A DNA stretch of 22,719 bases from JBAPRR01 sp049281195 (lineage in GTDB: Bacteria > Actinomycetota > Acidimicrobiia > Acidimicrobiales > CAVXTF01). The position numbers and the translations under genes were made by a program. Shown one piece after another: positions 1-7,424 of this stretch (its first letter is position 1; each line of letters opens with the position of its first letter). The stretch lies in contig JBAPRR010000034.1 of NCBI GenBank assembly GCA_049281195.1, positions 1 through 22,719 of the forward strand. The letters run 5' to 3'. A model generated the notes under the pieces. The model did no database searches. It was not told where the DNA came from and worked only from the letters and a program-made list of their open reading frames with translations.

Positions 1-732
1 TTCGAGGACTGGTCCACGGCTTCGACCGGAGGGCTGCTCACCGCCGTTCAGAGCTACGTGATCGACGAGGGCGGCCGTCGTGTCATCGTGGACACGTGTA
101 TCGGAAATTCCAAGGCCAGGTCTGTTCCGGAGTGGAACATGCGCGACAGCACGTTCCTGGCCGAGATGACCAACGCGGGCTATCCGCCGGAGTCAATCGA
201 CTTCGTGATCTGCACCCACTTGCACGTCGACCACGTGGGGTGGAACACCACCTGGGGGTCCGACGGATGGGTCCCGACCTTTCGAAACGCCCGGTACATC
301 GTGGCCGGCTCTGAGTGGGAGCACTGGGATCGGCTGCCCGCATCGGAGTTCGGTGACATCATCAGTGACTCGGTGAGACCGGTAATCGACGCGGGACTCT
401 TTGATTTCGTCTCGGAGGACTTCCGGCTCGACGAGTGCGTCAGGCTTCGCCCCTCTCCCGGTCACACGCCGGGACACGTGAGCGTCATGATCAGTTCGGG
501 ATCTGACCGCGGCCTCATTACAGGAGATGTGATGCACCACCCCATCCAGTGCGCCTTTCCTCAGTGGAATCATCATCTGGACTTCGACAGGGCTGCTTCG
601 GTCGAAACGCGAATCCAGATGCTGACCGAGGTTGCCGACGACTCGACGACCGTGTTCCCCACGCATTTTCCCGGGTCCGGTGCGGGAAACGTCGACCGAC
701 AGGACGGTGCGTGGTTGTACAAGCAGATCTGA
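1..732 (+). CDS. Metallo-beta-lactamase-fold hydrolase, 5' end missing
   Basis: The frame is open from base 1, so the true start lies to the left; 243 residues are visible. The metal-binding signature of the fold is clear: THLHVDHVGW (HxHxDH), then PGHTPGH, TGDVMHHP and FPTHFPG in the usual order, giving the full set of His/Asp ligands for a binuclear Zn (or Fe) centre. Family members are soluble hydrolases acting on lactones, thioesters, phosphoesters or similar bonds; lactonase/quorum-quenching-like enzymes share this layout, but the substrate cannot be assigned. It converges on the minus-strand catabolic operon with only 7 bp between the stop codons, so it is not part of that transcript. 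A GTG at 58 exists but lies inside the conserved N-terminal strand region and is unlikely to be the start. Confidence 0.88.
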   Translation, partial: FEDWSTASTGGLLTAVQSYVIDEGGRRVIVDTCIGNSKARSVPEWNMRDSTFLAEMTNAGYPPESIDFVICTHLHVDHVGWNTTWGSDGWVPTFRNARYIVAGSEWEHWDRLPASEFGDIISDSVRPVIDAGLFDFVSEDFRLDECVRLRPSPGHTPGHVSVMISSGSDRGLITGDVMHHPIQCAFPQWNHHLDFDRAASVETRIQMLTEVADDSTTVFPTHFPGSGAGNVDRQDGAWLYKQI

Positions 733-739
733 GGTCCGG

Positions 740-1837
740 TCAGGAGTCCTCGTAGGCCGCTTCGAGGATCCTTTTCACGAAGGTGGACGTCGCCCAACTG
801 AGTTCGCGCACCTTGGGGTTCTGCACCGTACGCAGCGCTATCTCCGCGAGGTCCCTTCGGTCGACGCCCGAAGCCCGTAAGCCAGCATGTACCTGTCCGA
901 GCCTGGACAGCCTCCGCAGGTCGAATCCGTCTCCCGAGCTCGCCAGTAGCTCTTCTACGACACGTGCCTGCGAGGCGAAATACGGCTTTTGGGCCTCAAA
1001 GGTATGAGGGAGCATCACAGCGTTGGCGACTCCGTGCGGAATGCCGGCGTATGACCCGATTATCTGCGAGATCACATGGTGCAGGCCGGTCCGAGCGTTC
1101 TGGAGAACTCTCCCGGCGAAGTACGCACCAAGCATCAACCGCGTCCTCACGTCGACGGAGTGGGGCTCGATCTCCAGAAGTGGAAGGTCCGCCGACATGA
1201 TCGTGATCACCTCTCGCGAAAGGAGCTCGACCTCGGGCGTCCTCAGGTCGGAGAACAGCGCCTCGACCCCATGGGCAAGAGCGTTGATCGCCGTCGCAAC
1301 GCTCAGTGCGAGGGGGACTGCGATCGTCGCCAGGGGGTCGTAAATAACTGTCTGGGCAACCGTTTCCGGATGACCACCTCCGATCTTCGATCGGCTCGAC
1401 TCGTCTTTCACCCCGAAGAACCCGGTCATCTCCGCGCCCGAATAGGTGGTCGGTATCGCGATGTGAGCTGGGGCATTCGGGTCAAGACCCGCTACTACCG
1501 CCTTGGCGGTGTCTATAGCGGACCCGCCACCGAACGAGATGACCGCTGGTGCCTGCATTCTCGAAACGATCTGTGTCGCGCTCTGCACGGCTGCTTCCGG
1601 TGAATGCTGCTGGACAGCGTCGAATACCGACAGGCGTTGGTCCGCCAAGAGACCGCAGAGGATCTCTCCAAAACGGCTTGACAGAGCGGATCTGCTTGCG
1701 ACGAGCAACACCGATGAATGCGGAATTTCCTCCACGATCCTCGGAAGCTCTCCGATCGTTTCGGGACCGAACAGGACCGTCTGGAAGTAGGTCCTATGGT
1801 TCCACGTCGGAGTGCTCAGCTCAAAATGCACCGGCAA
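740..1837 (-). CDS. Iron-containing alcohol dehydrogenase family, maleylacetate reductase-like
   Basis: The protein has about 365 residues, the usual length for the family. The NAD(P)-binding GGGSAIDTAK lies near residues 103-112 and IPTTYSGAEMT near 128-138. The metal-site region reads AINALAHG (N185, H189), GLHHVISQIIG (H253/H254) and GIPHG (H268). The first ligand position is Asn rather than the Asp of metal-dependent alcohol dehydrogenases; this and the GLHH...PHG pattern are what maleylacetate reductases show. Maleylacetate reductase converts maleylacetate to 3-oxoadipate in hydroxyquinol and chloroaromatic degradation; whether that is the substrate here is inference. It is the last gene of the minus-strand operon and overlaps the alpha/beta hydrolase gene. 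The first start is TTG at 1837; the GTG two codons later (1831) is an equally good choice and gives an 11-bp overlap. Confidence 0.82.
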   Translation of the reverse strand: MPVHFELSTPTWNHRTYFQTVLFGPETIGELPRIVEEIPHSSVLLVASRSALSSRFGEILCGLLADQRLSVFDAVQQHSPEAAVQSATQIVSRMQAPAVISFGGGSAIDTAKAVVAGLDPNAPAHIAIPTTYSGAEMTGFFGVKDESSRSKIGGGHPETVAQTVIYDPLATIAVPLALSVATAINALAHGVEALFSDLRTPEVELLSREVITIMSADLPLLEIEPHSVDVRTRLMLGAYFAGRVLQNARTGLHHVISQIIGSYAGIPHGVANAVMLPHTFEAQKPYFASQARVVEELLASSGDGFDLRRLSRLGQVHAGLRASGVDRRDLAEIALRTVQNPKVRELSWATSTFVKRILEAAYEDS

Positions 1838-2657
1838 AGAAATCGAGGAAGAGGTCCGACAGCTCTACAGCGTGTGTGGTCGTGATGGTTATCGGTGTGC
1901 CGTGGACTGATTCGAAACGGCTGCCTTCAATGAGCTCGTGGACCTTGTTGCCCATCTTTAGGTACGTGTACGGAAAGTCAGCTTCGGGGCCGATGACGAT
2001 CGTCGGGGTCTTCAACCGTTTGAGGGTGTCGGCGGATCCATGGGAGTAAGCTGCGTGTGCCGCTTCAGCCCACCGACCTCCAGCCCTGACGGCATCTGAA
2101 GTGAACTGACTTGCGAGCTCGAAGCCTTGGGGCGACAGATCCCCTACATCCCATCGCCAGTTCTGAAGAGCCATCTCCCAGTACGCAAGGATGTGCCCAC
2201 CATCCTCACGTGCAATCCCCGATCTTTGCGACTCAAGCTTCGTCAGGTGCTCGAGCCGCTCCGAATCATCGCGGAACATCGGCATTGCCAACAAGGCGAG
2301 ACGACGGATCCGCTGGGAGTGGTTCAACGCCAGTTCGACGGCGGTACACGCCCCAGTCATCGCGCCACATAGATCAACTTGGCCGACACCAAGAGCGTCC
2401 AGCATATCGATCGTCGCTCTCGCGTAGTCGGGGATGGACGCCGGTGACGGGAGGGGGTCGGAGTCACCGAACCCAGGCGTATCGAAGGCGATTACCTTCC
2501 TCGACCGTGCAAGGATGGGCATCATCACCTTGTAGTAGGTCCATGACCTCGGCGTGTGATGGATCAACACAATCGGATCCCCCTCACCCGCTACGACGAC
2601 GCGTATCTGACCGAACTCGAAGTCGACGAACCGGGATCGAAGTACGGGATCGCCCAT
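1821..2657 (-). CDS. Alpha/beta hydrolase-fold protein with altered nucleophile elbow
   Basis: A 278-residue alpha/beta hydrolase. IVLIHHTPRSW (29-39) matches the oxyanion-loop strand, FDTPGFGDSD (58-67) the following loop, and LCGAMTGACTA (96-106) the nucleophile elbow; candidate acid and base are D227 (GPEADFPY) and H262 (TTTHAVEL). The elbow normally reads G-x-S-x-G with Ser, Asp or Cys in the middle; here it is G98-A-M100-T-G102, so the position holds Met. The fold is clear, the activity is not: it may be a non-hydrolytic member (lyase, decarboxylase, binding protein) or use T101. The ATG start at 2657 lies 6 bp past the stop of the upstream SDR, so the genes are co-transcribed. Relatives include meta-cleavage-product hydrolases of aromatic pathways, which would fit the operon. 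Confidence 0.85.
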   Translation of the reverse strand: MGDPVLRSRFVDFEFGQIRVVVAGEGDPIVLIHHTPRSWTYYKVMMPILARSRKVIAFDTPGFGDSDPLPSPASIPDYARATIDMLDALGVGQVDLCGAMTGACTAVELALNHSQRIRRLALLAMPMFRDDSERLEHLTKLESQRSGIAREDGGHILAYWEMALQNWRWDVGDLSPQGFELASQFTSDAVRAGGRWAEAAHAAYSHGSADTLKRLKTPTIVIGPEADFPYTYLKMGNKVHELIEGSRFESVHGTPITITTTHAVELSDLFLDFFAGAF

Positions 2658-2663
2658 TTCGCC

Positions 2664-3449
2664 CTATATCCCCGCTTGGAGGCCGCCGTCGATGTCTATT
2701 GCCGCCCCGTTCACATACGCGGCACGGTCAGATGCCAGATAGACGATCAGGTCTGCCACCTCGCCCGAGGTCCCGAACCGCCCGAGGGGAACGCGCGCAC
2801 CGCGTTCCTCGAACACGCCATCGATCGTCGCCCCCGTGCTGTCGGCGATCTCGGCAGCCGTCCGCTCCCACATGTCTGTCCGTATGAGGCCCGGAAGAAC
2901 CGAATTTACGAGGATCTGGTCGGATCCGTATTTCCGCGCCAGAGACTTGGCCACTGACAACATCCCTGCCTTCGCGGCCGAGTAGTCGATCAGGGGCGCG
3001 CTCGGTGATTTTGCCGCACCGCTCGAGACCATGATGATCCGGCCCCATTTTTTCTTCCGCATCCCTCCGATGACGCGTCGCGTACAGCGCACAGCCGTCA
3101 TGAGGTTGACGTTGAAGCCTTCGAGCCACTCCTCATCGGTCATATAGAGGAAGTTCCGTGACGGAGAAGCTCCAACCCCGTTGACAAGGATGTCAGGAGC
3201 ACCGACGGCAGCTTCGGCTCCCTTCATGAACTCTTCTAGTTGTTCCGGATCCGTCAGGTCAGCTTCAAACGGATGAATCGAGCCGGACAGCTCCGACCCC
3301 TGCTCCGATAGTTCCTTGAATTCAGCCACGTTCCGGGAACAACATGCGACTTTTACGCCCTCTGCAGCAAGACCGAGCACGGTCGCGGCACCGATGCCTC
3401 TACTGGCGCCGGTCACCACAGCGCTCTTTCCATTCAGCCCAAGTTCCAT
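2664..3449 (-). CDS. Short-chain dehydrogenase/reductase (classical SDR)
   Basis: A 261-residue classical SDR with every hallmark: TGASRGIG cofactor motif (13-20), an Asn in NVN (N115), S143, Y156 and K160 (YSAAK), and a C-terminal IDIDGG. It should be an NAD(P)-dependent oxidoreductase acting on a hydroxyl/keto group or a ring double bond of the pathway intermediate. The start is taken as ATG at 3449 because GAGAGG lies 6 nt upstream; a TTG one codon earlier is possible. It is followed after 6 bp by the alpha/beta hydrolase and preceded after about 40 bp by a second SDR. The motif VNGVG replaces the usual NNAG, a mild variation. Substrate unknown. Confidence 0.92.
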   Translation of the reverse strand: MELGLNGKSAVVTGASRGIGAATVLGLAAEGVKVACCSRNVAEFKELSEQGSELSGSIHPFEADLTDPEQLEEFMKGAEAAVGAPDILVNGVGASPSRNFLYMTDEEWLEGFNVNLMTAVRCTRRVIGGMRKKKWGRIIMVSSGAAKSPSAPLIDYSAAKAGMLSVAKSLARKYGSDQILVNSVLPGLIRTDMWERTAAEIADSTGATIDGVFEERGARVPLGRFGTSGEVADLIVYLASDRAAYVNGAAIDIDGGLQAGI

Positions 3450-3491
3450 CAAGATCCTCTCAGTTGTAAGACCTGTTTTGTCGGAGCCGGC

Positions 3492-4292
3492 TCATACGAC
3501 CGTCGGCACTACACAGCTGGTTCCCGCGTCCACAGGCAGTACCACGCCCGTGACCACCTCGGCTTCTCTGCTCGCCAGGTATACAACCGCCATCGCCACG
3601 TCGTGAGGTTCGACCATGCGCGTCAACCTCTGCTGAGCGAGCGCCGTTTCACGGGCCTCGTCGTTGTCGGCATCGCGAATCTCGTGGCGTATATAACCCG
3701 GCTGAACGACGTTCGCGCGCACACCGAACCGTCCGAAATCGGCGGAGATCTGTTTTGCCATCACGGTGAGCGCTGCTTTGCACGAGCTGTAGACCGACAG
3801 GCCGCGCCTGCCGAACTCGGCCGCAATCGCTGTGATGTTGACTATCGATCCCCTGCCTGCCTCAACCATCCCGGGCACGAGCAGCTTGCAGAGCTCGGCT
3901 GCCGCGAGCACGTCGATGCTCAGAGCCGACTGCCACGTGGAACGGTCGACGTCGACGATCGTGCCGTCGAGGTCAATTGCCTCGTGACTGACTGCATTGT
4001 TGACCAGCACAGTCACAGTCCCGAGATCCCTTTGGCACCTTTCGACGAGGTTTCGGATACCCACCTCCGTCCGCAGGTCGGCGGGTATGAAAAGAGCCTG
4101 GGCTCCGCAGCTTGTCAGCTCGCTGGCAAGCTGCTCTCCTCGTTCAATATTGCGCCCGGTGACCGCGATCCGGGCTCCTTCGGACGCACAGGCGCGTGCG
4201 ATCTCTTTGCCCAGGCCCGAAGTCGATCCCGTCACGAGGACGGTCTCCCCTTGCAATCGGCCAACGTGGTCGCAACCCGGACTTTGTTCCAC
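3492..4292 (-). CDS. SDR-fold protein with substituted catalytic residues
   Basis: A 266-residue SDR: TGSTSGLG (21-28) binds the dinucleotide, NNAV (98-101) follows strand 4, and YSSCK provides Y168 and K172. The catalytic Ser, which sits 13 residues before the Tyr in this family (as S143/Y156 does in the neighbouring SDR), is Ala155 here, with Thr154 beside it. The catalytic-Asn position (usually the N of a VNL motif) appears to be Asp127 (SIDVLA). Two of the four tetrad residues therefore differ, so it may be slow, have another chemistry, or act as a partner protein. The GTG start at 4292 lies 6 bp past the SnoaL-like gene's stop and has a poor ribosome site; an internal TTG at L13, just before the Rossmann strand, is possible. 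Confidence 0.88.
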   Translation of the reverse strand: MEQSPGCDHVGRLQGETVLVTGSTSGLGKEIARACASEGARIAVTGRNIERGEQLASELTSCGAQALFIPADLRTEVGIRNLVERCQRDLGTVTVLVNNAVSHEAIDLDGTIVDVDRSTWQSALSIDVLAAAELCKLLVPGMVEAGRGSIVNITAIAAEFGRRGLSVYSSCKAALTVMAKQISADFGRFGVRANVVQPGYIRHEIRDADNDEARETALAQQRLTRMVEPHDVAMAVVYLASREAEVVTGVVLPVDAGTSCVVPTVV

Positions 4293-4298
4293 TGCTGT

Positions 4299-4703
4299 TC
4301 AGCGGTTGAGAGGAAACAGCTCGACGTCGATCTTCACTTCTTTGAAGAGCCACCGGCCGTCCACTTTCACCATGGTGTCGAAGTATCGACCGAAGTCGAG
4401 GATCTCGAAACGGATGTGCTTTTCGGGCCCCATGGCAGCGATGTAGAAGTAGTCGGTGACGACTTCCGCCTTGTCACCATCGACCTTGATGACGGTATTG
4501 GTCGCAATGTGCTTTCCGTGCTGGCCCTGGACCTGTCCGCCGAAGATCTTCGTCTTGCACTCTTCGCGCCCGCGCAGCTCCCAGTCGTAGACGATGATTG
4601 TGATGTCGTCGGACAGCATTTCAGCCCACGGCTCGGGAGTGCGGTCGTCGAGATAGTGGAAGTACTTCCCGACCAGATTTTCGATCTCGCGTTCGTCACT
4701 CAC
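4299..4703 (-). CDS. SnoaL/NTF2-like domain protein
   Basis: A 134-residue protein fitting the cone-shaped NTF2/SnoaL fold: an N-terminal helix pair (EIENLVGKYFHYLDDR), a short acidic stretch MLSDDITI, then curved strands ending in GRYFDTMVKVDGRWLFKEVKI, the typical last hairpin. Members include polyketide cyclases, ring hydroxylating dioxygenase beta-like subunits, dehydratases and isomerases; the exact job is not visible. The start is GTG at 4703, decided by a perfect AGGAGG 7 nt upstream. A longer open frame runs upstream to 4850, but that part overlaps the amidohydrolase gene and has no family resemblance. Its stop is 6 bp from the next SDR. Confidence 0.82.
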   Translation of the reverse strand: MSDEREIENLVGKYFHYLDDRTPEPWAEMLSDDITIIVYDWELRGREECKTKIFGGQVQGQHGKHIATNTVIKVDGDKAEVVTDYFYIAAMGPEKHIRFEILDFGRYFDTMVKVDGRWLFKEVKIDVELFPLNR

Positions 4704-4710
4704 GTCAATA

Positions 4711-4716
4711 CCTCCT
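4711..4716 (-). promoter_or_regulatory. Strong Shine-Dalgarno overlapping a stop codon
   Basis: AGGAGG on the minus strand, 7 nt before the GTG of the SnoaL-like gene. It overlaps the TAG stop (4715-4717) of the upstream amidohydrolase, so the two genes are probably translationally coupled. It fixes the start at 4703 rather than further upstream. Confidence 0.75.
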
Positions 4717-5932
4717 ATGGAGCAATTGCGAAGTAGCGGTCCAACCCGTAGCACGCGACCGCGTTCTCGCGCAGGAGCTTTCGGGCCTCTTCCTCGGTGA
4801 TCCCCGCAACATCGATCAACTCCTGTGCAGTGGCTTCTGAATGAGGCCATGTCGAATCGGCGTGCGGATAGTCGGTTTCGAACATGATCTGGCTCATTCC
4901 GATTACATCACGGCTCTGAAGGCCATGAAGATCGTCGAATATGCAACCGAAGACGCGATCCTTCACGTAAGTGCTGGGCAGGTCGTCGACGTCGGGCAGC
5001 CGATCGATCGGATCTTGACGCTGCCAGGCCTTGTCCATCCGTTCGAGGATGAACGGAATCCATCCAGCCTGAGCCTCACTCAGCGCGATCCGCTGCTCTG
5101 GGAACCGCGCCAACGTTCCCGACATGACCCAGTCGATTACGGCGTGCATGCCATACTCGAAGAAGAGCGTGACCGAAGCGAGATGGGGAGAGTCGGGCGA
5201 GGTACGGGCGACAGTCGATGACGATCCGATGTGCATGTTGATGACGGTGTCCGTTTCCTGACAGGCGGCCACGAACGGGTCCCAGTAACCCGTATAGAGA
5301 CTGGGAAGACCGAGGGCAGAGGGGCCCTCAGTGAACGCAACAGCGTGTGAACCCTTGTCCGCGCAACGCCTTATCTCCGCTACGGCAAGGTCGACATCCC
5401 ACAGAGGCACGAGGGTGAGCGGAATCAGCCTTCCCCTGGCCTCCCCGCCGCACCACTCATCGATCATCCAGTCGTTGTAAATGCGTACGCACTCGAGAGC
5501 CATATCGTTGTCCTTCCTATTTAGGAAGAACTGGCCACAGAATCTCGGGATCGTGGGGAAGCACATTGACGCCTCGGTGTGGTTCGCGTCCATGTCTTCG
5601 AGGCGCTCCTTTTGGCTGTAACAGCCGCGCCGCATCCCGTCTTCGTAGGTGACAGGGAACCCGTCGAGTTCGGAACGCTCGTATCCGGCAGCAACGGTCC
5701 CTTTCTGGATGAAGACCTCACTGTCTTCGAATTCCCACATGTCGGCCCATTTGGCATCGGGATGCTCGGCATCGATGACAAATTCCCAATTGGTGCCCCA
5801 CCCCTTCAGATAAGCCTTTTGCATGCTCGTATGGGGAACACTGTCCTTATACCTGACCGGTGCCCGATCGACCCAGAGATTCTTCGGCTCGATGACATGA
5901 TCATCGACTGAGATGATGCGCGGGAGTGTCAC
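4715..5932 (-). CDS. Amidohydrolase-2 family metal-dependent hydrolase/decarboxylase (copy 2)
   Basis: A 405-residue TIM-barrel protein of the amidohydrolase-2 group (PF04909, COG2159). The first-strand motif is VDDHVIEP (D10-D11-H12), so the usual HxH is DxH; H234 (INMHIGSSS) and D354 (FETDYPHADSTWP) supply the remaining metal-site residues. Known relatives include ACMS decarboxylase and gamma-resorcylate decarboxylase, which remove CO2 from aromatic or semialdehyde substrates, alongside true C-O/C-N hydrolases. It is paralogous to the amidohydrolase that opens the operon: SVDDHxIEP, TGYWDPF, HIGSSS and DYPHxDSTWP are shared. Start is GTG at 5932 with a weak AAAGAAG upstream, 12 bp after the preceding gene. 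Decarboxylase versus hydrolase cannot be decided. Confidence 0.88.
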   Translation of the reverse strand: MTLPRIISVDDHVIEPKNLWVDRAPVRYKDSVPHTSMQKAYLKGWGTNWEFVIDAEHPDAKWADMWEFEDSEVFIQKGTVAAGYERSELDGFPVTYEDGMRRGCYSQKERLEDMDANHTEASMCFPTIPRFCGQFFLNRKDNDMALECVRIYNDWMIDEWCGGEARGRLIPLTLVPLWDVDLAVAEIRRCADKGSHAVAFTEGPSALGLPSLYTGYWDPFVAACQETDTVINMHIGSSSTVARTSPDSPHLASVTLFFEYGMHAVIDWVMSGTLARFPEQRIALSEAQAGWIPFILERMDKAWQRQDPIDRLPDVDDLPSTYVKDRVFGCIFDDLHGLQSRDVIGMSQIMFETDYPHADSTWPHSEATAQELIDVAGITEEEARKLLRENAVACYGLDRYFAIAP

Positions 5933-5944
5933 AGCAGACTTCTT

Positions 5945-6484
5945 TCAGCGTGCCGACGGGATGAGAAGCTGATCTTCGAGGAGCTTCCTCACCTGGTTCA
6001 TCGCGCGGTCAAGGGCTCCCTCGTCTACACGGTCGGCCAGCTCGTCGGCTTCCGCGAAACGGAGCATGTCCCCGAGTTGGCTTTCCAGAACGTTAAGCAC
6101 CCATTGTGTGCAGTTCCCATTCGCAGCTTCGTCGAAAGCGACCACGACGTGGTACCTGCCTGGCGAGATGTAGTGGTAATGAGGATCATTCGAGAACGCA
6201 TCGAATCTGAGGTGCTCATCGCCGGTCTCCGCGTCGCACACATGAAACGAGACGCCGCTGTCATCCAGAGGCTCATGATCGTTCCCCACCTCTTTGCGAG
6301 CGTTGTTCACAATCTGGAGAGCGCGCTCATCGTATGAGAAGTGCTGCTGGACGATGGCGTCGTTGAGGACTCTGAATTCGACTCCTATCTTGAGCGCACC
6401 CGCAGGCACGTATGTGGTGTTCTCCTCTACGGCAGGAATAGGTACGGTCTCTCTGCGTACTCCGACAGGATGTGCTCTCGGCAT
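5945..6484 (-). CDS. Conserved-looking protein of unknown function
   Basis: I do not recognise this 179-residue protein with confidence (it may belong to one of the recent DUF families). It is cytosolic: no signal peptide or membrane segment. The middle is beta-rich and His/Asp-rich (GVSFHVCDAETGDEHLRF, then NDPHYHYISPGRYHVVVAFD), possibly a cupin-like or metal-binding sheet, and the last 50 residues are strongly helical (MLRFAEADELADRVDEGALDRAM...VRKLLEDQ). The ATG at 6484 is preferred to a TTG at 6502 because AAAGGA stands 9 nt before it. It lies between the LLM oxidoreductase and the second amidohydrolase with gaps of 31 and 12 bp, so it should work in the same pathway, perhaps as a subunit or accessory protein. 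Confidence 0.8.
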   Translation of the reverse strand: MPRAHPVGVRRETVPIPAVEENTTYVPAGALKIGVEFRVLNDAIVQQHFSYDERALQIVNNARKEVGNDHEPLDDSGVSFHVCDAETGDEHLRFDAFSNDPHYHYISPGRYHVVVAFDEAANGNCTQWVLNVLESQLGDMLRFAEADELADRVDEGALDRAMNQVRKLLEDQLLIPSAR

Positions 6485-6515
6485 TTGTTGGTTTCCTTTC
6501 AAGGTTGTGGATTAC

Positions 6516-7424
6516 TCAGACAGTTGCGATGGTCCGTGCAGAGCACTCGGTGAACTCGTCCATCAGCGTCTGCATCACACCGAAGGCGTCCCGGGGTTTG
6601 TCACAGAACGATCCGAGCGCCACGTTCACATCGGTGACGCCGGCCCCAATCAGCGCAGGCACCGGCGCAAAGGATGCGGCGATATCCACCTTCTGCGAAG
6701 GACCACGCTCAGCGGAGACCTGCGCTTGCACCTCAATCCTTCCAGGAGCACAGGAGCGGAGGTCCGCTGTTCCCCGACGGATCTCTTCGATCCCTGCACC
6801 GGGGCTTGTGATCCAACCGTCTCCGAGCTGGACGATCCTGTCTATGTTCTCTTCGTTCAGGCGCCCGGAGAAGAAGACGGGTGGCCGTTTTTGAACTGGC
6901 TTTGGCGAGCAGTAGATGCCTTCGAACCGGATGTGCTGACCGTCGTACTTGGCGGGCATTTCCGACCACAAAGCCCGACAGGCACCAATCGTCTCGGACA
7001 GCAACTGGCGCCGGGCTCTGAAGTCGAGGCCGCTCGCGTCGTACTCGGGTCGGTGCCACCCCATTCCCACTCCGAGGTCCATGCGGCCGCCGGAGAGTGA
7101 ATCCAGCGTGGCCCAGGTTTTGGCGAGAAGGACCGCGGTCCGAAGCGGCGCGATCAGGATTCGGGTGCAGAGCCTGATCTGTCTGGTGGCGACCGCGAAG
7201 GCTGCGAGCATCGACGTGGCCTCCAACCACGGCACCGCCGGGGTATGCGGGAAGGAGCCATAGACGTAGCTGTCGACCTCGTCAGTGAGAACGACGTGGT
7301 CATGAACGCACAGCCGATGGACACCAATTGCATCTGCGGCCGCGGCGATGTCGATGAGCAGGCGGCTGTCGTCCGCCCAGTTGCTCATTGTGGGAATACC
7401 GATGGACAGCCTCGCCAGTCCCAC
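6516..7424 (-). CDS. LLM-class flavin/F420-dependent oxidoreductase
   Basis: A 302-residue luciferase-like TIM barrel. Typical segments are IAAAADAIGVHRLCVHDHVV (26-45), TRQIRLCTRILIAPLRTAVLLAK, LDSLSGGRMDLGVGMGWHRPEY and GDGWITSP near the C-terminal third. The family contains F420-dependent reductases and FMN-dependent monooxygenases; actinobacterial members of this length are mostly annotated as F420-dependent. The GTG start at 7424 shares one base with the TAG stop of the CoA-ester lyase (TAGTG), and GGAG stands 8 nt upstream, so translation is probably coupled. It could perform the reduction or hydroxylation of the ring substrate in the operon. Confidence 0.88.
   Translation of the reverse strand: MGLARLSIGIPTMSNWADDSRLLIDIAAAADAIGVHRLCVHDHVVLTDEVDSYVYGSFPHTPAVPWLEATSMLAAFAVATRQIRLCTRILIAPLRTAVLLAKTWATLDSLSGGRMDLGVGMGWHRPEYDASGLDFRARRQLLSETIGACRALWSEMPAKYDGQHIRFEGIYCSPKPVQKRPPVFFSGRLNEENIDRIVQLGDGWITSPGAGIEEIRRGTADLRSCAPGRIEVQAQVSAERGPSQKVDIAASFAPVPALIGAGVTDVNVALGSFCDKPRDAFGVMQTLMDEFTECSARTIATV

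Noticed and set aside
2111..2887. A 258-codon open frame on the + strand, Arg/Ser/Pro-rich
   Set aside because: Antisense to the alpha/beta hydrolase and an SDR; the composition is that of an out-of-frame reading of GC-rich DNA.
3603..4736. A 377-codon open frame on the + strand
   Set aside because: It lies antisense to an SDR and the SnoaL-like gene, both with clear family motifs, and its translation has no recognisable motif or ribosome site.
4704..4850. N-terminal extension of the SnoaL-like protein
   Set aside because: It overlaps the amidohydrolase and has Arg/Cys-rich residues unlike the family, while AGGAGG 7 nt before GTG 4703 marks the true start.
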